64,000 bases of DNA from Citrobacter amalonaticus (lineage in GTDB: Bacteria; Pseudomonadota; Gammaproteobacteria; Enterobacterales; Enterobacteriaceae), in NCBI RefSeq assembly GCF_018323885.1, contig NZ_AP024587.1, forward strand, positions 1-64,000, in the 5' to 3' direction. Position numbers and translations under genes: made by a program. The notes under the pieces were generated by a model, which saw only the letters and a program-made list of their open reading frames with translations, was not told the origin of the DNA and did no database searches. Below are positions 26,424 through 36,233 of this stretch, piece after piece; within the stretch, counting starts at the first letter, position 1, and the number at the start of each line of letters is the position of its first letter.

Positions 26424-27023
26424 TTGATGTCTTCTTATGCTGTATTGCCGCGTATTCTTGGTGCGCTATTTTATTACTCTCCCGAGAAATCAGAAACTAG
26501 GGAGCTCTTTTCCTGCCTACCGACGTTGGCCGATCTTTATCCATGGCGCGACCGTGAATACATTGAGCAACTATGTTTATCATGGCCGTTACCGGATGGT
26601 GACTCGCTTATCTGGCAGTTTTCGGTGCTGTTTGAGGGACAGGGAAAAATGCCTGTCCCACCTTGGGGATCAGTCTGGCTGGAAAAAGATAATCTACTAA
26701 TGGGGGAAACGACCGCCGACTATCGGGAGTTTTTACAGTCTCAGGGATTGGTATTTGATGACCGACAGCGTGAACCGGAGGATCAGTTTGGTCTGATGCT
26801 CTTGGCTCTTAGTTCTTTGCTGGAAGCGAATAATGAAGCGGCAGCTAATCGATTATTGGAGGTGTATTTGCTGCCTTGGGGATACAGTTATCTTGAGTTG
26901 CTGCAAAACAATACGATCAGCCCATTCTATGCCCATCTCGCCGTTTTGTCTGCCTGTTATTTGCAGGATGTTCAACATCAGCAGGGATTACAGCCTGATA
27001 AAACGCGTTTGTTTTTCGGATGA
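26424..27023 (+). CDS. TorD/DmsD-family maturation chaperone
   Basis: This 199-aa helical protein fits the TorD/DmsD/NarJ chaperone family by length, position and the late LPWGYSYLELLQNNTISPFYAHLAVL segment, where the family has its conserved W..P..P-type motif. Such chaperones bind the twin-arginine signal of the molybdoenzyme and hold it back until the cofactor is inserted. It follows dmsC by 33 bases and overlaps the next gene by 4 bases (ATGA). Confidence 0.8.
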   Translation: MMSSYAVLPRILGALFYYSPEKSETRELFSCLPTLADLYPWRDREYIEQLCLSWPLPDGDSLIWQFSVLFEGQGKMPVPPWGSVWLEKDNLLMGETTADYREFLQSQGLVFDDRQREPEDQFGLMLLALSSLLEANNEAAANRLLEVYLLPWGYSYLELLQNNTISPFYAHLAVLSACYLQDVQHQQGLQPDKTRLFFG

Positions 27024-27556
27024 GTAAAACAGAGATGTATTATAAGGAACTGATGTCCCACCGGCATGTGAGCCGGCGGGCGCTGTTCCGTGCCTTTATT
27101 ACGGCAGTACGCCATACCGCGCCAGCAACCCTACCAGCGCACTCTTTACCGCCCGGGATACTATCTGACGAGCACTTTCGCACGCAATGCACTCGCTGTG
27201 ATGCTTGTATTGATGCTTGTCCAATGGGAATTTTGAGTAAGAATGAAGACGGTTTTCCGCAGCTTCGTATCGAATATGCAAGCTGTGATGGTTGTGGTTT
27301 ATGTATTAATGTGTGTTCTGAGGGCGCGCTACGTCCCCTAACTCGCTTTGATACAGGATTACGGCCTGTATTTAGCCAACTTTGTGTGAGTTCAGTATGG
27401 GCCTGTAAACAATGTGTGGATGTCTGCCAAGAACAGGCCTGTCTGATTGGGGAAGGTGGCCTTCCTCAAGTTGACTATGAACGCTGTAACGGTTGTGGTG
27501 AGTGCCTGGTGCAGTGTGGTCACAGTGCGATAACCCTTGAGATTTTTTTTAAATAA
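27020..27556 (+). CDS. NapF-like four-cluster ferredoxin
   Basis: This 178-aa cytosolic ferredoxin resembles NapF. It has an N-terminal SRRALFRAF segment and cysteine groups CTRCDACIDACPMG, CDGCGLCINVC, CKQCVDVCQEQAC and CNGCGECLVQC. NapF assists maturation of the periplasmic nitrate reductase NapA. Its presence as the last gene of a dms-like operon is unusual and suggests a similar helper role in iron-sulfur or cofactor loading. The start overlaps the chaperone stop as ATGA. Confidence 0.82.
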   Translation: MSKTEMYYKELMSHRHVSRRALFRAFITAVRHTAPATLPAHSLPPGILSDEHFRTQCTRCDACIDACPMGILSKNEDGFPQLRIEYASCDGCGLCINVCSEGALRPLTRFDTGLRPVFSQLCVSSVWACKQCVDVCQEQACLIGEGGLPQVDYERCNGCGECLVQCGHSAITLEIFFK

Positions 27557-27567
27557 TTCCGTGACAC

Positions 27568-28032
27568 TGAACCGCCCCGGTTTTCCGGGAGAGTGTTTTG
27601 TCTATGAACACAGGCTGCCAGATCACCGTCTATGATGGAAGCGTGATATGCCTTTTCTGAATCGCCACGGATAATCTAGACACTTCCGAGCCGTTGATAA
27701 TATTGATTTTCATATTCCGTCGGTGGCATCTGATCACTCGAACCATGCCGACGCTTACTGTTATATAGTCGGATAAGCACAGCCAGTTGCCTGACTGTGC
27801 TCTCCTAAGAACGGAGCGTGCGACTTTTACCGCACTCCGCTCAAGCCTCTCAAAGGCTTTATTGTTACCCGGCAAACTTCTCATAACGCAGTTTCTGGCG
27901 ACATGTACCAGCCGTTTCGGCCTTTTCCCCGATTAGTTCAGCCACCGGTGTTACGGCCTCGGCTTGCTTCAGAATGGACATGATCTGGCTGTCAGTAAAA
28001 CATAATTTTTTCATAGAGATCTCCCCGGTTCA
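27568..28032 (-). mobile_element. deleted IS3-family element remnant
   Basis: Both ends begin TGAACCG in inverted orientation. On the minus strand a 49-codon orfA remnant (MKKLCFTDSQIMSILKQAEA..., 28013 down to 27864) ends in a premature stop. Near the other end, codons for YNSKRRHGSSDQMPPTEYEN, the typical C-terminus of an IS3 orfB, lead to a stop at about 27690. Most of orfA and orfB is deleted. A group II intron end lies between the two pieces. Confidence 0.65.
27768..27842 (-). ncRNA. 3' end of a group II intron (domains V and VI)
   Basis: On the minus strand, 27842-27809 is a 34-nt domain V: it opens GAGCGG with the AGC triad, has AAAGTCGCAC on the far side and closes with CCGTTC. A domain VI-like hairpin GCACAGTCAG/CTGGCTGTGC follows, and the intron ends TTATCCGAC at 27768. 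The next bases continue the IS3 orfB frame, so the 3' splice junction appears intact, while the reverse transcriptase ORF and domains I-IV are missing. Confidence 0.65.
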
Positions 28033-28203
28033 GATTACGAGAGAATTCTACTTATGAATACACCGGTTTTTCGGGGGGATTACCATACAACTCAGCGACG
28101 GACGCCACTGACTTTCACCAAATTAGTCGCACCTTCCTTAACTAACAATATGATTTATTTAATAAATAAAAAAGATCAGCGTTTGTGCTCTGTAACACCC
28201 ATA

Positions 28204-28254
28204 ATACTATAGTGGAGTATATGTTGATTAAAAAAGTATACCCCACTATAGTAT
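28204..28254. promoter_or_regulatory. FrmR operator and promoter region
   Basis: An 18-bp arm, ATACTATAGTGGAGTATA (28204-28221), is repeated in inverted form as TATACCCCACTATAGTAT (28237-28254) with one mismatch. FrmR/RcnR-type repressors bind such ATA-(C/G)tract-TAT palindromes. A second, internal dyad lies within each arm. FrmR would release on reacting with formaldehyde. Confidence 0.75.
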
Positions 28255-28280
28255 ATAAAATCAAAAATTGGAGGTAAAAG

Positions 28281-29700
<1,420 letters not shown>

Positions 29701-29741
29701 TAGCGTCTTAACTGAGTCAAACCAACTGAAGGAAATGGATC

Positions 29742-30140
29742 ATGGCAACACCTGTAATTTCTGGTAATGACGTTTTTTCCCACGTCTTCATCGGTGCATC
29801 CGATGTTGAAAAATCCGCTGATTTTTACGATGCTGTCCTCGGTACGCTTGGCATCAATAACCTCGGCCCGTTTGGCAATGGCTGGGTACTTTATGGTCGC
29901 GAAAAGCCAGCCTTTATTATTGCACGTCCGGGCAACGGTGAAGCGCCATCGGCCAACGGCGTTACTGTCGGCTTTGCAGCTGCAAGTCCGGAAGAAGTTG
30001 ATGCTTTCCACGCCGCGGGCCTTGCCGCCGGAGGGAAAGATGAAGGTCAGCCTGGCCCGCGCAGCCATCTCCCTGGAGCCTATGCAGCCTACCTGCGAGA
30101 CCCTGCGGGTAACAAAATCACGGCTTATACGTTCATCTGA
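29742..30140 (+). CDS. VOC (glyoxalase-like) protein in the frm operon
   Basis: This 132-aa protein of the vicinal oxygen chelate fold opens with FSHVFIGASDVEKSADFYDAVLGTLG and ends in the RDPAGNKITAYTF segment usual for glyoxalase/bleomycin-resistance-type folds. It lies between frmA and frmB and is likely coexpressed. The function is unknown; binding or isomerising a glutathione adduct is a reasonable guess. E. coli K-12 frmRAB lacks this gene. Confidence 0.85.
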   Translation: MATPVISGNDVFSHVFIGASDVEKSADFYDAVLGTLGINNLGPFGNGWVLYGREKPAFIIARPGNGEAPSANGVTVGFAAASPEEVDAFHAAGLAAGGKDEGQPGPRSHLPGAYAAYLRDPAGNKITAYTFI

Positions 30141-30190
30141 CGTCCTGCTATAAAGAGACTTCCCCTGACTCCCTGTCAGGGGAAATAACC

Positions 30191-31042
30191 ATGAGACAGA
30201 GGCTGATGGAACTCATCGAGCAGCATGCCAGCGCTGGCGGCTGGCAAAACGTATACCACCATAATTCACAAACACTTAATTGTGAGATGAATTTCGGTGT
30301 TTATCTTCCCCCCAAAGCAGCAACAGAAAAACTGCCGGTGCTGTACTGGCTCTCGGGTCTGACTTGTACGGAGCAGAATTTCATCACCAAATCGGGTATG
30401 CAGCATTATGCCGCCAGGAACAACATCATCGTCGTTGTTCCTGATACCAGTCCCCGTGGAGAGCATGTCGCAGATGCTGACAGCTACGATCTGGGCCAGG
30501 GTGCCGGATTTTATCTGAACGCGACGGAACATCCGTGGAACACGCATTACAGGATGTATGACTATATTCTCCATGAGCTTCCGGATGTTGTCATGGAGCA
30601 TTTACCTGTAACATCAAGGAAATCAATATCCGGTCACTCCATGGGGGGGCTGGGAGCGCTGGTTCTGTCGCTGCGAAATCCTGATGAATATGTGAGTGTA
30701 TCGGCATTTTCACCAATAGTGTCACCTTCTCAGGTGCCATGGGGACAACAGGCATTCACCGCGTACCTGGGTGAAAATAAAAAAACGTGGGAGCACTACG
30801 ATCCCGTCAGTCTCATTTTACAGGGTGCGAAATTACCAGAAATTTTTATTGACCAGGGATTAAGTGACGCCTTTTATGAAGATCAGTTACGCACTAAAAG
30901 TCTTGAAAGAGTGTGCAACGAGATGAACATCAACACATCATTCCGATATCATACTGGTTACGACCACAGCTATTATTTCATTTCCAGCTTTATTGGTGAG
31001 CACATTGCTTACCATGCCAACAGGCTCAGGCTGTCAGCATGA
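30191..31042 (+). CDS. frmB: S-formylglutathione hydrolase
   Basis: This 283-aa serine hydrolase completes formaldehyde oxidation by splitting S-formylglutathione into formate and glutathione. The nucleophile is in SGHSMGGLGALVLSLRNP; the Asp is in IDQGLSDAFY and the His in YDHSYYFISSFIGEH. LYWLSGLTCTEQNF near the N-terminus is the oxyanion-hole segment. The stop is only 28 bases from the end of the convergent resolvase gene. Confidence 0.94.
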   Translation: MRQRLMELIEQHASAGGWQNVYHHNSQTLNCEMNFGVYLPPKAATEKLPVLYWLSGLTCTEQNFITKSGMQHYAARNNIIVVVPDTSPRGEHVADADSYDLGQGAGFYLNATEHPWNTHYRMYDYILHELPDVVMEHLPVTSRKSISGHSMGGLGALVLSLRNPDEYVSVSAFSPIVSPSQVPWGQQAFTAYLGENKKTWEHYDPVSLILQGAKLPEIFIDQGLSDAFYEDQLRTKSLERVCNEMNINTSFRYHTGYDHSYYFISSFIGEHIAYHANRLRLSA

Positions 31043-31069
31043 GTTGATTTCCAGCCTCAGAAAATGTGC

Positions 31070-31705
31070 TTAATTTTCAGGCCTGAACAGGGCCTGAATC
31101 CTGCAGACCTGAGATGTACTGTAACCGGTGGCTTCAGCAGTTTCTCTTATGCTCAGTTTCTTGACCTGTCGGTAATACAGAACTTTCTTATGTCGTTCCT
31201 GATCGGCCTGTTTGCCCCGGTATTTTCCCAGCGTATGTGCCCGTTCAATTCCCTGCTTCTGCCGATGGCGGCGGCTCAGCCAGTCCTTATGCGACATCGC
31301 GGCCATCAGGTCGATAAGCATATTATTGATGGCGGTTATCACGGCGCGGGTGATTGGGTCAGCCTGCGAAGGATCTTTATCTGACAGCGCCTGCCATGAG
31401 GTGGGTACATCGAGGCTGACAATCCGCAGCTCGTGTTGTTCAATTTGCTTCTTCAGCGTCATCCAGTCACTGTTGCTGAGACGGGTCAGGCGGTCTATCT
31501 GCTCGACCAGCAAAATATCATTGTGGTGACTGTCCATCAGTAAGCGCCCCAGCTCAGGGCGATCAAGTTTTGTCCCGCTGATATTTTCCCTGTAATAACT
31601 GGCTATTTTATGTCCCCGCTCCTGAACGAACTGCTCCAGCATCTCTTTTGCCCGATCGGCGAACTGATCTTCCGTCGATGCCCTTAAATAAGCTCTGATG
31701 AACAT
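31070..31705 (-). CDS. tnpR: Tn3-family serine resolvase, complete
   Basis: This 211-aa serine recombinase has the catalytic N-terminus FIRAYLRASTEDQ with the active serine at residue 10, LVEQIDRLTRLSNSDW, and a C-terminal helix-turn-helix (SIRETAEATGYSTSQVCRIQ). It looks intact and may still resolve cointegrates at the adjacent res site. Its C-terminal half is nearly identical to the fragment at 3440-3797. Confidence 0.92.
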   Translation of the reverse strand: MFIRAYLRASTEDQFADRAKEMLEQFVQERGHKIASYYRENISGTKLDRPELGRLLMDSHHNDILLVEQIDRLTRLSNSDWMTLKKQIEQHELRIVSLDVPTSWQALSDKDPSQADPITRAVITAINNMLIDLMAAMSHKDWLSRRHRQKQGIERAHTLGKYRGKQADQERHKKVLYYRQVKKLSIRETAEATGYSTSQVCRIQALFRPEN

Positions 31706-31714
31706 TTTTTCACC

Positions 31715-31830
31715 GCGTTATCGCATTTAGGTTATTGCATTTATTCTATCGCATATAGGTTATGTCATTCATCGTGTTCCGTCACGTTTTGGTTGTGGCG
31801 TCAGGGTGTACCCTTATGCGATAACCATTT
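31715..31830. promoter_or_regulatory. res site between tnpR and tnpA
   Basis: The intergenic region has three related dyads, around GTTATCGCATTTAGGTTATT (31715-31736), TATCGCATATAGGTTATG (31748-31765) and TATGCGATAACC (31816-31827). This fits the three resolvase-binding subsites of a Tn3-type res, which also holds the divergent promoters. Confidence 0.6.
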
Positions 31831-31872
31831 TTGTTAAAAATACCGCATCGGATAATTTATGAGGGAAACTAT

Positions 31873-32941
31873 ATGGCAAGGAGGCAGATTCTTTCTCTGT
31901 CGGAAAGAGAATCATTACTGGCATTACCGGACGATGAGTTAACGCTGACACGAATGGCGTATTTTAGTGAGCATGATCTGGCGCTTATTAGTGTCCACCG
32001 TAAACCTGCCAGCCGTTTTGGTTTTGCCGTCCTTCTTTGCTATCTGAAAAATGTCGGATTTGCACCGGATAAAAAAATCCCACCCTCTGATGCGCTGCTG
32101 AAGCATATCGCCAGCAGGCTAAAACTTACCGGGGATCTCTGGCCTGCTTACCTTTCCGGCAGGGAAACCACGCGACGCGAACATTTAACCGAACTGTACC
32201 GCTACCGCGGGTTTCACCGATCATGTCTTTGCCCTGATGCATCTGCTGGGGTTTGCGTTCTGTCCGCGAATCAGGGATCTCCACGACAAGAAGCTGTTTA
32301 TCAAAGGGAAAGCGGACCAGTACCCGGCGCTTCAGTCACTGATATCAACGACCAGCCTGAATCTGAAAGAGATCGAACTTCACTGGCGTGAAGTGCTGCG
32401 TCTGGCGACCTCGATAAAGCAGGGAACCGTGACAGCATCCCTGATGCTGAAAAAGCTAGCCAGCTACCCCAAGCAGAATGGACTTGCCAAAGCACTGAGA
32501 GAAATTGGCCGCATTGAGCGAACGCTGTTTATGCTCGACTGGTTCCGCGATCCAGCACTGCGTCGGCGGGTCCAAGCGGGGCTGAATAAAGGTGAGGCAC
32601 GTAATGCACTGGCGAGGGCGGTATTTATGCACCGGCTGGGAGAAATCAGGGACAGGAAGCCGGAAAATCAGAGCTATCGTGCCAGTGGACTGACGCTTCT
32701 GACGGCTGCGATCTCGCTGTGGAATACTGTGTATATGGAAAGGGCGATCGATGCCCTGAAGCGTAAGGGACTAAAGATCAACGAACAACTGCTGTCGCAT
32801 TTGTCTCCACTAGGCTGGGAACACATCAATCTGACAGGCGACTATATATGGAAAAGCAACCGGATACCGGCTTCCGGTCAGTTTCGTCGGCTGAGGCCCG
32901 CTAAAGTAGAAAGGTCAAAAAACAACCTTAACGTACAATAA
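31873..32941 (+). pseudogene. tnpA: Tn3-family transposase with large internal deletion
   Basis: The true start ATGGCAAGGAGG at 31873 opens the N-terminal DNA-binding part (MARRQILSLSERESLLALPD...), which runs to about residue 110. Near 32205-32212 it is joined out of frame to the C-terminal part ([14 protein letters not shown]... to LNVQ). About 1.7 kb of the gene is missing, and the frame shift makes the product non-functional. The C-terminal part is nearly identical to the remnant at 1929-3440. Confidence 0.88.
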
Positions 32942-32964
32942 TTTTCGATATCCAAACTGACCCC
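32927..32964 (-). repeat. 38-bp terminal repeat of the second Tn3-family remnant
   Basis: Read on the minus strand it begins GGGGTCAGTTTGG and is the same sequence as the left end of the microcin transposon. I could not find a partner end beyond the frm operon; the IS3 remnant at 27568-28032 may have replaced it. Confidence 0.85.
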
Positions 32965-32992
32965 TTCTTGATCACTTCATCTGACTGAAAAA

Positions 32993-33026
32993 GCAGGAGG
33001 ATGGCATCAGGCCACCATCCTCCTGC
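32993..33026 (-). terminator. strong terminator of the aldehyde dehydrogenase gene
   Basis: GCAGGAGGATGG and CCATCCTCCTGC form a perfect 12-bp stem with a 10-nt loop. On the minus strand the stem is followed by TTTTT, so it terminates the gene that ends at 33045. Confidence 0.85.
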
Positions 33027-33044
33027 GAGAAGAGATGATCAGAC

Positions 33045-34481
33045 TCAGGGCTGATTTATCAGGGAGGTAATTTGATTAATTTTTTCGTCCGTAAATGGTG
33101 CCCGCATGAGCAGGTTCGATAAACCTGTATCAGACTGAATAAAAATGGCGCGTGCATGGGAAAATCGACGGAAACCATCCTCTCCATGATAGGCTCCCAT
33201 ACCGGAATGCCCCACGCCACCAAACGGCAGATCGTGCACCAAAACATGACTCATCACATCATTAAAGACAAGGGCACCAGAATCGGTTGAACATTGTAAC
33301 TCTCTGAACTCATTTTCATTCTGTCCAAAATAGTACAACGCCAGCGGTTTTTCTCCATTCCGGATCCGATTAATGCATTCATCCGTTTTTTCATACGTAA
33401 TAATCGGAAGCAGCGGGCCGAAAATTTCTTCCTGCATGATGCGTGAATTGTCGGAGGGATTGAGAATGAGTCGTGGAATGATTCTCCCCTCAGACGGCAA
33501 ATCCAGCTCCTCACTGGCTGAAATGACGCGCTCACAATTTTTCGTGGCATCGTCGATCAATTCATTTAATCTGCTGCTGTGGGCTGCATTAATTATTGAC
33601 GAGAAGTCAGGATTCTTAAGATAAGAACCGTATGATTTTCTCAGGAACGCTACAGCGTAACCGATGAACTCGTCTGCGTATCTTGCTGGAACCATAACAT
33701 AATCGGGGGCGATGCAAATCTGCCCCGCATTAAATGCTTTGGCCGTCATTATTCTTTCAGCAGCCGTTTTCAGGTTGGCGCTTTCTGAAATGATGACAGG
33801 AGATTTCCCGCCTAACTCCAGCGTTACCGGCGTAAGATTTTCGGCTGCTGCACGCATAACATGTCGGCCCGTTGCTGAACTACCGGTAAACACCAGATGA
33901 TCCAGAGGAAGGGAAGCGAAGAATGCAGAGACACCGGCATCACCCTGAACAGTCAAAATTTCATCCGGAGGGAAATATTCTGAAATCAAATGACAGAGCA
34001 GCCGACTTCCCGATGGCGTGAATTCGGAAGGTTTAATAATTGCCCGGTTACCTGCTGCGAGGATACCGGAGAGTGGTCCGAAAGTTAACACCAGTGGAAA
34101 ATTCCACGGGCTCATTACACCTACAACCCCCAGCGGTCTGTATTGAATGTAAGAACACGTATCCGGGAAGGGTGATTCACGGGGTTCATCCTGCGACCAT
34201 TTTTTCAGACCGCTCAGTGAATGCTTCAGGGCTTCAATTGAACCCAAAATATCGGAAAGTAATGTGCTGGCATGTGCCCTGTGACCAAAATCCTGACTGT
34301 AGGCCTCACACAGTTCATCCTTGTTTTCCTGCAACAAACGAATACAACCCTTAAGAAGGGAATAACGTTGCTCGTGTGGGAGCGGTTTAGATCTGGAATC
34401 GTGCCTCAGCTGACATAAAGCAGCTGATACGGTATGGGTATCTGAATGTTGATTGTTGAAAATGACAGGCAGATTTTTCAT
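33045..34481 (-). CDS. aldehyde dehydrogenase (coniferyl aldehyde dehydrogenase-like)
   Basis: This 478-aa NAD(P)-dependent aldehyde dehydrogenase has the catalytic Glu in TLELGGKSPVIISE and the catalytic Cys in KAFNAGQICIAPDY, plus MSPWNFPLVLTFGPL and FTGSSATGRHVM for cofactor binding. The GQICIAPDYVMV context and short C-terminus resemble class-3-like and coniferyl aldehyde dehydrogenases. The substrate is unknown, but with frmRAB nearby a role in detoxifying aldehydes is plausible. It is monocistronic with its own terminator. Confidence 0.88.
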   Translation of the reverse strand: MKNLPVIFNNQHSDTHTVSAALCQLRHDSRSKPLPHEQRYSLLKGCIRLLQENKDELCEAYSQDFGHRAHASTLLSDILGSIEALKHSLSGLKKWSQDEPRESPFPDTCSYIQYRPLGVVGVMSPWNFPLVLTFGPLSGILAAGNRAIIKPSEFTPSGSRLLCHLISEYFPPDEILTVQGDAGVSAFFASLPLDHLVFTGSSATGRHVMRAAAENLTPVTLELGGKSPVIISESANLKTAAERIMTAKAFNAGQICIAPDYVMVPARYADEFIGYAVAFLRKSYGSYLKNPDFSSIINAAHSSRLNELIDDATKNCERVISASEELDLPSEGRIIPRLILNPSDNSRIMQEEIFGPLLPIITYEKTDECINRIRNGEKPLALYYFGQNENEFRELQCSTDSGALVFNDVMSHVLVHDLPFGGVGHSGMGAYHGEDGFRRFSHARAIFIQSDTGLSNLLMRAPFTDEKINQITSLINQP

Positions 34482-35016
34482 GGTAACCTCAAATGCACAG
34501 AAATACTCACGTCCAAAAGACGTGTACTTAAAAGAGTGATTTGAAGTTATATGCCGCGTCTACTGTAGAACATAAATCAGACAAACACCAGCCCTGCTCC
34601 TGTAAAAGCGTTTCGACTCATAGCTTTTACCATCTGATGCAGTCTGTCAGAGAGCATAATCGACAAAATAGTCATCGACAGCCTGACGTCGGCCGGCGCG
34701 GACACCATTGCCGGGGACGTTAGGGCCACGCATCATGTTACGTCTGCTAACCAGACCCTTCAGGTTAATCCTGCATGTCATTCGGACAGCCGGATGATCC
34801 CTCCTGAGTAAATGGCTGACACCGGGCAGAAAAAAGGAACTTTCAGAACCAAGTCAGCAACGAAAACACTGACATCCCCAGAGCAGCCAAAGTACCGAGA
34901 CTGCTCAGTAAGCCTTTGCAGAAAACAGAAGCACAGGTGAACATCAAGATACCTAATATTATGTAAGTGCTAATTTCAGCTTCATTACCAGACATTCAAC
35001 CCTCTGGATAACAAGA

Positions 35017-35053
35017 TAGCAAGATAACATCTTACGAAGATGTTATCTTGCTA
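35017..35053. repeat. perfect 17-bp inverted repeat
   Basis: TAGCAAGATAACATCTT is followed after ACG by its exact complement. No T-run follows on either strand, so it is more likely a protein-binding or cruciform site than a terminator. It lies five bases beyond the end of the remnant gene on the minus strand. Confidence 0.7.
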
Positions 35054-35057
35054 AGTG

Positions 35058-35150
35058 TTATTTCATTTTTGCTCTTTCAATCAGCTCTGCCACTTCCTCT
35101 TTAGATAACTTGTAAGCTGCGTCACGGGATCGTGACTGACGAAAAATGGT
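35058..35150 (-). pseudogene. C-terminal remnant of a small plasmid gene
   Basis: The minus-strand frame ends DAAYKLSKEEVAELIERAKMK before TAA 35058-35060. There is no start codon before an upstream in-frame stop at about 35158. The parent family is not recognised. Confidence 0.4.
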
Positions 35151-35259
35151 GAGGATTTATACAGTTTTCAGGCTGTTAATCCTGGGCAGGAAGTGTACAT
35201 CCGGGTATAATGGCGCTGGCGCTTGAGGCCTGATGCCTCATGACGTTCTGTGGGTTTGT

Positions 35260-35330
35260 TATGGTTGTTGTGAGGCAGAGGGCAGAAAGCCCCGTAGTAA
35301 AGTTAATTTTCATTAACCAAACCACGAGGC
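35260..35330 (-). ncRNA. sok: Sok-like antisense RNA
   Basis: The region before mok is very like the R1 hok leader (CCCCGTAGTAAAGTTAATTT followed by CATTAACC and CACGAGGC). In R1 the Sok antitoxin RNA is transcribed from the opposite strand here and blocks mok/hok translation. The limits are inferred by analogy. Confidence 0.65.
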
Positions 35331-35337
35331 CCACTGT

Positions 35338-35553
35338 ATGTCTCAACAACACCAGTATGGCCTCTTACCGTGCTCAATGCAAGGAGGAGTAATCCATGAA
35401 ACTGCCGCGAAACGCCCTTATCTGGTGCGTATTAATCGTGTGTTTAACGCTGTTAATATTCACCTGCCTTACCCGATCTCGCTTATGCGAATTCAGGATC
35501 AAGGACGGAGACAGGGAGGTCGCTGCAGTGCTGGCTTACGAATCCAACGGTAA
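35338..35553 (+). CDS. mok: Mok overlapping reading frame
   Basis: A 71-aa frame starts at ATG 35338 ([17 protein letters not shown]...) and overlaps nearly all of hok in another frame. In hok/sok systems translation of mok is required for hok translation and is the step blocked by Sok. The product itself is not known to have a function. Confidence 0.7.
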   Translation: MSQQHQYGLLPCSMQGGVIHETAAKRPYLVRINRVFNAVNIHLPYPISLMRIQDQGRRQGGRCSAGLRIQR

Positions 35554-35557
35554 GTAG
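35396..35557 (+). CDS. hok: Hok-family membrane toxin
   Basis: This 53-aa toxin, [20 protein letters not shown] followed by a short polar tail ending AYESNGK, is a typical Hok/Gef protein. One membrane helix inserts in the inner membrane and collapses the potential in plasmid-free cells. AGGAGG lies eight bases before the ATG. With the Sok-like leader upstream the type I addiction module seems complete and would stabilise the plasmid. Confidence 0.92.
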   Translation: MKLPRNALIWCVLIVCLTLLIFTCLTRSRLCEFRIKDGDREVAAVLAYESNGK

Positions 35558-35566
35558 CAACCTGGA

Positions 35567-35588
35567 GGCGGGGGAAACCCCGCCTTTT
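35567..35588 (+). terminator. hok terminator
   Basis: GGCGGGG and CCCCGCC pair around GAAA and are followed by TTTT, ten bases after the hok stop. Confidence 0.85.
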
Positions 35589-35809
35589 CAGGGCTTCTGG
35601 TGTCGTCTGGTCAGACCGCAAGCGCCTTTATGAAGGGGTTGTCAGTTCGCTGGCAGCCCCTTTTTCCTCCTTCTGCGCGACCGCACGCATGGACTACAGA
35701 AGGGCGGTTCCCCTCCGGGGAACGGGGCAGGGCGGCAGCGCCTCCGGCGCGTCCGCTCTCTTCCCTCGCTGTATTACAAATGTGATACAGACTGTGCCGG
35801 TATGAGATG

Positions 35810-36067
35810 TCATGACCCGGTTTGTGAACCGAATTTGTCATCCCGCGCAGTAGCGAGCTGCTCGATGGCAAACAGAATCCCGTTGTGTGAAACGTCTGTT
35901 TCAACCATGAATTTCCAGTGAAGCCTTTTCAGTTGATAAACCAGCTGGTCGCGATGGGTTTCCGCACCGTTACTGGCCAGCATCAGGCAGCACTGCCCTA
36001 CCATCCTGCAGGCTTCATCGTAGAGAAGACTCTCTTCATCATCCGTAGTGCTTTTATTTTCTGGCAT
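35810..36067 (-). CDS. small hypothetical plasmid protein
   Basis: This 85-aa acidic protein (MPENKSTTDDEESLLYDEA...) has no recognised domain. ATG 36067 has GAGG eight bases upstream and is preferred over the frame start at 36109. The helical centre contains CRMVGQCCLMLASNG. It is probably a conserved plasmid orphan; the function is unknown. Between this gene and hok only hairpins and GC-rich debris are seen. Confidence 0.5.
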   Translation of the reverse strand: MPENKSTTDDEESLLYDEACRMVGQCCLMLASNGAETHRDQLVYQLKRLHWKFMVETDVSHNGILFAIEQLATARDDKFGSQTGS

Positions 36068-36117
36068 GGCTACCGCCTCATCTGTACGTTTTCCGCTCTG
36101 ATTCAGCATATTTCAAA

Positions 36118-36233
36118 GGCCACAGGTCTACACCAAAGGGCCCCTTCAGCTCCTGACCCGCTGCGCGGTTATGGCGAACTTATCCAGATTGATGGCTCTC
36201 AGCATGACTGGTATGAAGAGCTAGGGCCTCACT
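36118..36233 (+). pseudogene. ISNCY-type transposase fragment
   Basis: About 38 codons including YGELIQIDGSQHDWYEELGP match the first catalytic Asp region of ISNCY (ISKpn21-like) transposases. Both flanks diverge, so it is a small remnant. Confidence 0.6.

Larger units (their letters stand above)
34482..35216. other. gene-poor debris region
   Basis: No intact gene is visible. A plus-strand frame near 34660-34800 (KIVIDSLTSAGADTIAGDV...) may be a remnant of an unknown gene. A perfect palindrome lies at 35017-35053, and a C-terminal gene remnant at 35058-35150. Confidence 0.5.

Noticed and set aside
34541..34723. 60-codon plus-strand frame after the aldehyde dehydrogenase gene
   Set aside because: No Shine-Dalgarno, no motif and low-complexity His/Ser composition.
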